20,609 nt of DNA from Clostridiales bacterium. GTDB taxonomy: Bacteria; Bacillota; Clostridia; Lachnospirales; Anaerotignaceae. The stretch is taken from NCBI GenBank assembly GCA_018364635.1, contig JAGZLR010000034.1, forward strand, positions 1-20,609, in the 5' to 3' direction. Position 1 is the first letter of the stretch, and each line of letters opens with the position of its first letter. The notes under the pieces are model-generated. The model saw nothing but the letters and a program-made list of their open reading frames with translations, ran no database searches and was not told where the DNA came from. Positions 15,928-20,609 of this stretch are shown one piece after another. A program made the translations under genes and the position numbers.

Positions 15928-15969
15928 ATGCCTCACTTAACGAAAAGTTGAGCAAGGTTAAGTGGGGCG
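15918..15969 (+). promoter_or_regulatory. Putative -1 programmed ribosomal frameshift signal joining RM and S
   Basis: The last codons of the RM gene read CTG GGA AAA TAA, giving the in-frame heptamer G GGA AAA (15918-15924), which fits X XXY YYZ. After five bases a stem forms between 15930-15941 and 15957-15968, 12 base pairs with one G-U, extendable by a further U-G pair at 15929/15969. The loop is 15 bases. Slipping back one base replaces the stop with ATA AAT GCC and enters the S frame directly, predicting a 1070-residue fusion. Confidence 0.6.
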
Positions 15970-17096
15970 AATATAAATTGATTGATATATTAAAATGGCA
16001 GTCGCAAAAAGAAATAAATCCTTTACATCTCTCTGCATTAGAGGATATAAATGAAAAATATTATCCGTTTTATGGACAATCAACATTAAACAATGGCATT
16101 ATTTCGTATAATAGATTAACACATAATGTTTTAAATAATCCAAATGGAAAACCAACTATTCTGATTCACTCAAACAATCAAAATATTGTGTATTTAGAAA
16201 CGCCATTTTATTTAAAAGACGGTCACGGTGCGACAAGCGTTCTGCAATGTGAAAACTTAAACCGTACAAATCAAATGTTTATTATTGCTGCAATAGATAA
16301 AGTAATAAAAGAAAAATTTGCATACAATCATAAAGCTACAAAGATAGAATTGAAAAAAACAGTTATTAAACTTCCGACAAAGAATGGAAAACCAGACTTT
16401 GATTTTATGGAATCCTTTATAGCTGAGCTGGAAGCTCAGCGTATAGCTGAGCTGACCGCTTACTTAAAAGTAAGCGGTCTGGATAATTGCAAATTATCCG
16501 GCGAGGAAGTGCAAGCACTTCAAGATTATGAATCATTGGATTTTGCAGAATTTGATATAACCGACATATTTGATGTAAAAAATACTTCAAATATATTATC
16601 CTCTGAAATTGTAGAGAATAGTGGTAATATTCCTTATTTATGTGCAAGTTCTGAAAACAATGGTGTTAGTTCATATATTACATATGATGACCATTATTTA
16701 GAAAAAGGCGATTGTATTTTTATAGGTGGCAAAACATTTGTTGTGAGCTATCAAGAAAATGATTTCTTTTCAAATGATAGTCATAATTTGGCATTATATC
16801 TCAAAACTTGCGATAAAAGCAAATCAAAACATTTTTATATTGCTACTTGCTTATTTAAGAGTCTAAATCACAGATATTCTTGGGGTAACAGTATTAGCAA
16901 AACCAAAATTAAAAACGATAAGATTTCTTTACCAATGAAAGACGATAGACCAAATTATGATGTTATGGAATTGCTTATATCTGCCATTCAAAAGCTCGTA
17001 ATTAAAGATGTTGTGCAGTATGCTGACAGAAAGATTAAAGCAACGAAAGTAGTTACCAGTCAGAAAACAGTTTCTGAATTAGGAGGGATATTATGA
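15948..17096 (+). CDS. Restriction-modification specificity subunit (S, HsdS-like)
   Basis: This is the DNA-recognition subunit. It has two target-recognition domains (about residues 1-145 and 195-335), each followed by a conserved helical spacer (FIAELEAQRIAELTAYL near 154-170, and the C-terminal IQKLVIKDVVQYADRKIKA). Each domain would read half of a bipartite site. The frame has no ATG before the first target domain. The given start is a TTG with no ribosome site, lying in the loop of the junction stem. The real product may therefore be a frameshift fusion with the RM protein; an in-frame reading open from 15912 supports this. Its last bases overlap the rhuM start (ATGA). Confidence 0.82.
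   Translation: MSKVKWGEYKLIDILKWQSQKEINPLHLSALEDINEKYYPFYGQSTLNNGIISYNRLTHNVLNNPNGKPTILIHSNNQNIVYLETPFYLKDGHGATSVLQCENLNRTNQMFIIAAIDKVIKEKFAYNHKATKIELKKTVIKLPTKNGKPDFDFMESFIAELEAQRIAELTAYLKVSGLDNCKLSGEEVQALQDYESLDFAEFDITDIFDVKNTSNILSSEIVENSGNIPYLCASSENNGVSSYITYDDHYLEKGDCIFIGGKTFVVSYQENDFFSNDSHNLALYLKTCDKSKSKHFYIATCLFKSLNHRYSWGNSISKTKIKNDKISLPMKDDRPNYDVMELLISAIQKLVIKDVVQYADRKIKATKVVTSQKTVSELGGIL
16418..16454 (+). repeat. 13-bp direct repeat in the S linker
   Basis: TATAGCTGAGCTG occurs at 16418-16430 and again at 16442-16454, a 24-base period equal to eight codons (IAELEAQR, then IAEL again). The inverted form AGCTCAGC lies between them. The length of this linker repeat sets the spacing between target domains in Type I S proteins, so a change in copy number could alter specificity. 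Confidence 0.6.
16422..16521 (+). repeat. Four consecutive perfect inverted repeats inside the S gene linker
   Basis: Arms are 16422-16429/16433-16440 (8 bases, 3-base loop), 16454-16465/16468-16479 (12 bases, 2-base centre), 16481-16488/16492-16499 (8 bases, 3-base loop) and 16506-16512/16515-16521 (7 bases, 2-base loop). All are perfect. They fill 100 bases of coding sequence exactly between the two target-recognition domains. Confidence 0.85.
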
Positions 17097-18112
17097 ACCC
17101 GAATACAGACTTCATTATTTATACCACTGATGATGGTATTACAAAGGTAAAAGCAACCTTTGACGGTGACACCGTTTGGCTGTCGCAGGAACAAATGGCG
17201 GAATTATTCCAAAGAGATAAATCCACGATTTCCCGACATATCAGAAATATTTTTACCGAAGGCGAGCTAGATGAGAAAGTGGTTGTTGCAGAAATTGCAA
17301 CAACCAGTCCTCACGGTGCAATGGAAGGAAAAACGCAGAGCAACATTACAAGATTTTATAATCTTGATGTTATTATTTCCGTTGGCTACCGTGTAAAATC
17401 ACTTCGCGGTACACAGTTCAGAATCTGGGCTACGGGAATCTTAAAAGAATATATGCAAAAAGGGTTTGCACTTGATGATGAACGATTGAAAGGAAACGGC
17501 GGCGGTTCTTATTGGAAAGAATTACTTGACCGAATCAGAGATATTCGTTCCTCTGAAAAAGTTCTTTACAGACAGGTTCTTGATTTATATGCAACCAGCA
17601 TTGATTACGATCCGAAAGCCGCCGAGTCTGTTAAGTTCTTCAAGATTGTTCAAAATAAATTGCATTTTGCGGCTCACGGACATACCGCGGCTGAAATTAT
17701 TTATGAGCGTGCAGACGCTGAAAAACCGTTTATGGGATTAACTTCATTTTCAGGTGAAATACCGGCGCTTAAAGACATTAGCGTTGCAAAAAATTATTTG
17801 ACTGAAACAGAACTTAAGGTGCTCAATAACCTTGTTTCCGGATATTTTGACTTTGCCGAAATCAACGCCATTGAGCATAAACCGATGTATATGAGTGATT
17901 ATATAAATCAACTTGATACCGTCTTATCTTCGGGTAACAGAAAACTTTTGCAAAGCAGCGGCACAATCAGCCACGCGCAGGCAATGGAAAAGGCAAAAAA
18001 AGAATATCTCAAATATCAAGAGAAAACAATTGCCCCTGTTGAACAAGCGTATCTTGACACCATTCATAATCTTGAAAAAGAAGCAAAAAATCAGATTAGA
18101 AAGAAAAAATAG
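17093..18112 (+). CDS. rhuM: RhuM-family protein (virulence RhuM, PF13310-like)
   Basis: A 339-residue protein with the family's typical N-terminus: a short beta start (FIIYTTDDGITKVKATFDGDTVWLSQ), a helix-turn-helix-like segment (EQMAELFQRDKSTISRHIRNIF), and YNLDVIISVGYRVKSLRGTQFRIWAT. A long helical C-terminus follows. Family genes are commonly found within Type I-like restriction loci; their biochemical role is not settled, though DNA binding is suggested. Its ATG overlaps the S stop (ATGA) and has AGGAGGG upstream, so it is translationally coupled to S. It contains a perfect 10-base hairpin at 17281-17305. Confidence 0.88.
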   Translation: MNPNTDFIIYTTDDGITKVKATFDGDTVWLSQEQMAELFQRDKSTISRHIRNIFTEGELDEKVVVAEIATTSPHGAMEGKTQSNITRFYNLDVIISVGYRVKSLRGTQFRIWATGILKEYMQKGFALDDERLKGNGGGSYWKELLDRIRDIRSSEKVLYRQVLDLYATSIDYDPKAAESVKFFKIVQNKLHFAAHGHTAAEIIYERADAEKPFMGLTSFSGEIPALKDISVAKNYLTETELKVLNNLVSGYFDFAEINAIEHKPMYMSDYINQLDTVLSSGNRKLLQSSGTISHAQAMEKAKKEYLKYQEKTIAPVEQAYLDTIHNLEKEAKNQIRKKK

Positions 18113-18142
18113 TTTGATGCTTTTTATATTGTCAAACAGGTC

Positions 18143-18187
18143 TTAGGGTGTCCCTAACGAGATTTACCGTTTGGATATCCAAATGGT
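18143..18187. repeat. Hairpin and palindrome after the RM operon
   Basis: TTAGGG-tgt-CCCTAA (18143-18157) is a perfect hairpin. Next, TTTGGATATCCAAA (18170-18183) is a perfect 14-base palindrome, which extends to 18166-18187 with one mismatch. No T run follows, so this is not a standard terminator. It may be the end of the mobile unit or a processing or attachment site. Confidence 0.6.
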
Positions 18188-18216
18188 CTGCTCGCTAAGA
18201 TTACACAGTAATTTTA

Positions 18217-18525
18217 TTATTCTCGCAAAAATAAGGCACAACCAACGGATTTTTCTGTAATGTTTTCTTTTTCAGCAAGTGATTTTACAATTCCTTCAAA
18301 CATTTTCTCGGCTTGTTCTTCGATGTCTGCAAGATAATCATATAGCTTTTCCGAGGTCAAAAGATTGTAATATCGCACTCGATGAAACTGTTTGAGATAC
18401 TGCCGATGACGATTTGCCCACACACCGATATGTAAATCTCCTTGCTTTTTTGTTGTCACACACGGGATAAAATAATCGCCCTGATTGTAATATATACCAT
18501 CCTGTTGTTCAAATAATGTCATCAT
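18217..18525 (-). pseudogene. tnpV: TnpV-like transposon protein, C-terminally truncated
   Basis: The first ~90 residues follow the TnpV pattern seen in Clostridial Tn4451-type elements and conjugative transposons: MTLFEQQDGIYY, then IGVWANRHRQYLKQFHRVRY, NLLTSEKLYDYLADIEEQAE, and MFEGIVKSLAEKENITE. The usual C-terminal QLKAENQMEWVRRMNNIR segment is missing and is replaced by KSVGCALFLRE and a stop. The break falls near 18250, which probably marks the right edge of the inserted RM region. ATGs at 18520-18525 have AGGAGG at 18533-18538, but that site sits inside a strong stem. Confidence 0.75.
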
Positions 18526-18526
18526 A

Positions 18527-18576
18527 AAAAATCCTCCTGTAATTTGATTGTATTATCATTTTACAGAAGGATTTTT
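18527..18576 (-). terminator. 16-bp hairpin: terminator of the rlmD-type gene that also holds the tnpV ribosome site
   Basis: Arms 18527-18542 and 18561-18576 pair over 16 bases with a single G-U (AAAAATCCTCCTGTAA / TTACAGAAGGATTTTT). The loop is 18 bases. On the minus strand it ends in GGATTTTTT, so it is a good intrinsic terminator 35 bases after the methyltransferase stop. The AGGAGG of tnpV is in its 3' arm. On the plus strand it is followed by TTTTTAATTTT, so it may be bidirectional. Confidence 0.7.
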
Positions 18577-18610
18577 AATTTTACCAATGTGCCGATTACA
18601 GTTTTAGACT

Positions 18611-20278
18611 TTATGAGATCATCTTAAAATGCCGCAACGCTTCCTCAATCAATTTTTCTTTTTCCATAGGACATTGCGGTTGCCTTGCATCCTCTGACTT
18701 TGTTTTGTTGTAATTTTCTCTTTCGATAATCCCGTATTTCTCTTTTATCCGTGCAATGTATAAGGACGAAACCTTCACTCCGTGTTTCTCAAAGATATAA
18801 TCCTTAATTTCCTGATAAGTTGCTTTTGCTTCAGAAGCAGTCAAATCCAGCTCGTCCATATCAACCGTAATGTCGATATATGCGTCGGGATTTTTTCTAA
18901 CCAGCTTGACAACCGTCTCCACATGCACTGTATTGGGAAACATATCCACCGCCCTTACCTTTTTTAACTCATATCCATTTTCACACAAATATTTTAAATC
19001 TCTCGCCAATGTCGCCGAATCGCAGCTCACATACACAATTCTTTCCGGCTGCATCTGCACCATCGTTGCAAGCAAAGTCTCATCACAGCCTTTCCGAGGC
19101 GGATCCACAACAATCACATCGGCATAAGCTTTTTCTCCACCGTGCTCTTGTTTATAATTTTCATAATATTGCGGGAGCACTTCTTCTGCCTTTCCGACGA
19201 AAAACTCTGCATTTTCGATTTCATTCAATGCAGCATTTTTCTTCGCATCCTCTATTGCCTGTGGGATAATCTCCACGCCATACACCTGTTTTGCTTTCTG
19301 CGCAAGGAAGAGGGAAATCGTGCCGATTCCACAATATAAATCCCACACAATCTCATTTCCATGAAGACCTGCATATTCCAAGGCTAGTCTATATAGATTT
19401 TCTGTCTGCACTGGATTCACTTGATAGAATGACAGCGGAGATATCTGATATCTTATATTTCCAATGTAGTCCGTAATATATCCTTGTCCCCAAAGCACTT
19501 TCACTTCTCGTCCGAGAATGACATTTGTGCGTTCTCGATTCACATTCAGAGTAATACTTGTCATACCTAAAATCTGGCATAAGCTATCCACAAGCTTTTC
19601 AGAATTTGGAATGCTATCCCCATTAATAACAAGACAGACCATAATTTCCCCAGTCCGAAATCCATAGCGGATCAGCACATGGCGAAGAAGTCCTTTTCCA
19701 GTAGTCTCGTCATATGTTGTAATGTGATGTGTATTCATGAAATCCACAATCATTTCCAAAATTTCTTTGTTCTGTTTTACTCCAAGAGCACACTCTGTGT
19801 TTGGAATAATCTGATGTGTCCGTCCTGCATAGAATCCTGTCACAATATGCCCTTCTTTGTCTGTTCCAAACGGAAACTGCGCCTTGTTGCGATAATAGAA
19901 CGGCTCTTCCATTCCACAAATTGGCTCCATCACCTCATCTAATTCTTCTGGTGAAAATCCACCAATCCGCTTTAAGTTATCACGCACTTTCTTATCTTTA
20001 AATGACAGCTGTTTTTCATATGAAAGTTCTTGAATCTGGCATCCGCCACACTGTCTTGCCACTAGACATTTTGCTTCCACACGATTGTGAGAAGGTTCTA
20101 ACACTTTCATTAATCTTGCATATCCGTAATTTTTTTTCGCCTTTGTAATTTTTGCCTCTATCTTATCTCCAATCACAGCATCTTTGATAAATAACGTGTA
20201 ACCATCAACTTTGCCAATTCCTTCTCCATTTATTCCAATATCTTCTATTGTTACAACTACCATGTCATTCTTTTTCAT
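18611..20278 (-). CDS. rlmD: 23S rRNA (uracil-C5)-methyltransferase, RlmD/RlmCD (TrmA/RumA family)
   Basis: This 555-residue protein modifies uridine in 23S rRNA with SAM. It has an N-terminal TRAM RNA-binding domain (residues 5-60). Four cysteines of the 4Fe-4S site are at 71, 77, 80 and 163. The SAM motif DLYCGIGTISLF is at 313-324. DPPRKGC is at 392-398, and the catalytic Cys is C419 in YVSCDSATLARDL. The family usually ends near residue 460; here some 90 extra residues follow (DELDLTASEAKATYQEIKDY, VSSLYIARIKEKYGI, then KSEDARQPQCP). I have seen this extension associated with Lachnospiraceae members; its role is unknown. The ribosome site is weak (GAGAAG). It follows the prolyl isomerase gene by 33 bases. 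Confidence 0.92.
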   Translation of the reverse strand: MKKNDMVVVTIEDIGINGEGIGKVDGYTLFIKDAVIGDKIEAKITKAKKNYGYARLMKVLEPSHNRVEAKCLVARQCGGCQIQELSYEKQLSFKDKKVRDNLKRIGGFSPEELDEVMEPICGMEEPFYYRNKAQFPFGTDKEGHIVTGFYAGRTHQIIPNTECALGVKQNKEILEMIVDFMNTHHITTYDETTGKGLLRHVLIRYGFRTGEIMVCLVINGDSIPNSEKLVDSLCQILGMTSITLNVNRERTNVILGREVKVLWGQGYITDYIGNIRYQISPLSFYQVNPVQTENLYRLALEYAGLHGNEIVWDLYCGIGTISLFLAQKAKQVYGVEIIPQAIEDAKKNAALNEIENAEFFVGKAEEVLPQYYENYKQEHGGEKAYADVIVVDPPRKGCDETLLATMVQMQPERIVYVSCDSATLARDLKYLCENGYELKKVRAVDMFPNTVHVETVVKLVRKNPDAYIDITVDMDELDLTASEAKATYQEIKDYIFEKHGVKVSSLYIARIKEKYGIIERENYNKTKSEDARQPQCPMEKEKLIEEALRHFKMIS

Positions 20279-20311
20279 ATCTTCTCAATCCCAAATCAAT
20301 TTCCCACAAAT

Positions 20312-20609
20312 TTATTTTTGCAAATATTCTTTTTTCATTTCTTCTACTTTTGCATTATATGTCTCATTTTGTTTCTGCTGAAGCAAAGTTCTTCTGATCG
20401 TCTCTTTCACCTCTTCCAATGACGCAACCGTAGCTTCATTTTTCTTTTCAACTTTAATCAAATGGTATCCAAACTGTGTCTTTACAGGTCCCACTACATG
20501 ACCAATTTCTGCTGCAAATGCCGCATCTTCGAATTCTTTTACCATCTGTCCTCGTCCGAATTCTCCAAGGTCTCCGCCTTTCGCTCCTGATGGACATGTT
20601 GAAAATTCT
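20312..20609 (-). CDS. Parvulin-type peptidyl-prolyl cis-trans isomerase, C-terminal part (5' end outside the window)
   Basis: The reading frame enters from the window edge and gives CPSGAKGGDLGEFGRGQM, then VKEFEDAAFAAEIG, VVGPVKTQFGYHLIKV and a Lys/Glu-rich helical tail ending YLQK. These are the core motifs of parvulin (PpiC/PrsA) domains, which speed proline isomerisation during folding. Whether it is a secreted PrsA-like lipoprotein or a cytoplasmic enzyme cannot be told without the N-terminus. The internal ATG at 20545 is not the start because the domain continues upstream of it. It is co-directional with the rRNA methyltransferase. Confidence 0.88.
   Translation of the reverse strand, partial: EFSTCPSGAKGGDLGEFGRGQMVKEFEDAAFAAEIGHVVGPVKTQFGYHLIKVEKKNEATVASLEEVKETIRRTLLQQKQNETYNAKVEEMKKEYLQK

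Noticed and set aside
15928..15951. ATG directly after the RM stop codon (TAAATG) as start of the S gene
   Set aside because: It is in the wrong frame and reaches a stop after seven codons. The ATG at 15908 is also out of frame and stops after ten codons.
16418..16521. CRISPR array or bridge-RNA-like structure
   Set aside because: The repeats are short, different from each other and lie in an intact coding frame with no equal-length spacers.
1..20609. tRNA, rRNA or CRISPR genes
   Set aside because: No cloverleaf, rRNA core sequence or regular repeat-spacer pattern was recognised on either strand by eye; a dedicated tRNA/ncRNA scan was not possible.

Overview
The window looks like chromosome of a low-GC, Gram-positive gut Clostridium, most likely a Lachnospiraceae member. 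The support is AT-rich intergenic DNA, strong AGGAGG ribosome sites, a lipobox sugar-binding protein, a KTGD-type sorting signal, a TnpV remnant, and an RlmD-type methyltransferase with a C-terminal extension I associate with this family. The species cannot be fixed from the sequence.

Left part (1-6070, minus strand): a carbohydrate operon read from right to left. It encodes a lipoprotein binding protein, two CUT1 permeases, a 59-residue membrane protein, a cytoplasmic GH95-like glycosidase, and the start of a GH112 galactosyl-N-acetylhexosamine phosphorylase. This fits uptake of intact host-type oligosaccharides (mucin or milk, galacto-/lacto-N-biose core) with intracellular trimming and phosphorolysis. 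A divergent AraC regulator (6385-7311) heads a second unit with a two-gene CHR-type chromate transporter (7315-8507).

Middle (8424-12335, minus strand): a beta-glucoside PTS enzyme IIBCA and a GH1 6-phospho-beta-glucosidase form a two-gene operon. Upstream of it is a single-domain bacterial globin with its own promoter, a Fur/PerR-architecture palindrome and a terminator.

Right-middle (12699-18525): a scarred accessory region. A decapitated cell-wall protein abuts an IS110-type transposase remnant. Then comes a plus-strand restriction-modification operon: small XRE regulator, fused nuclease-methyltransferase (680 aa), specificity subunit, and RhuM-family protein. A truncated TnpV remnant closes the region. 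No HsdR is present; the N-terminal PD-(D/E)XK domain of the methyltransferase probably supplies cleavage, as in BcgI-like enzymes.

The most striking signal is the RM/S junction: a G GGA AAA heptamer directly before the RM stop codon, followed five bases later by a 12-13 bp stem-loop. The S frame has no ATG and no ribosome site there. This is the layout of a -1 programmed frameshift that would make a 1070-residue RM-S fusion. A run of four perfect hairpins inside the S linker, and others in and after rhuM, add to the unusual RNA/DNA structure of this operon.

Right end (18611-20609, minus strand): core genome, with a parvulin-type prolyl isomerase (partial) followed by an RlmD/RlmCD-like 23S rRNA uridine methyltransferase.
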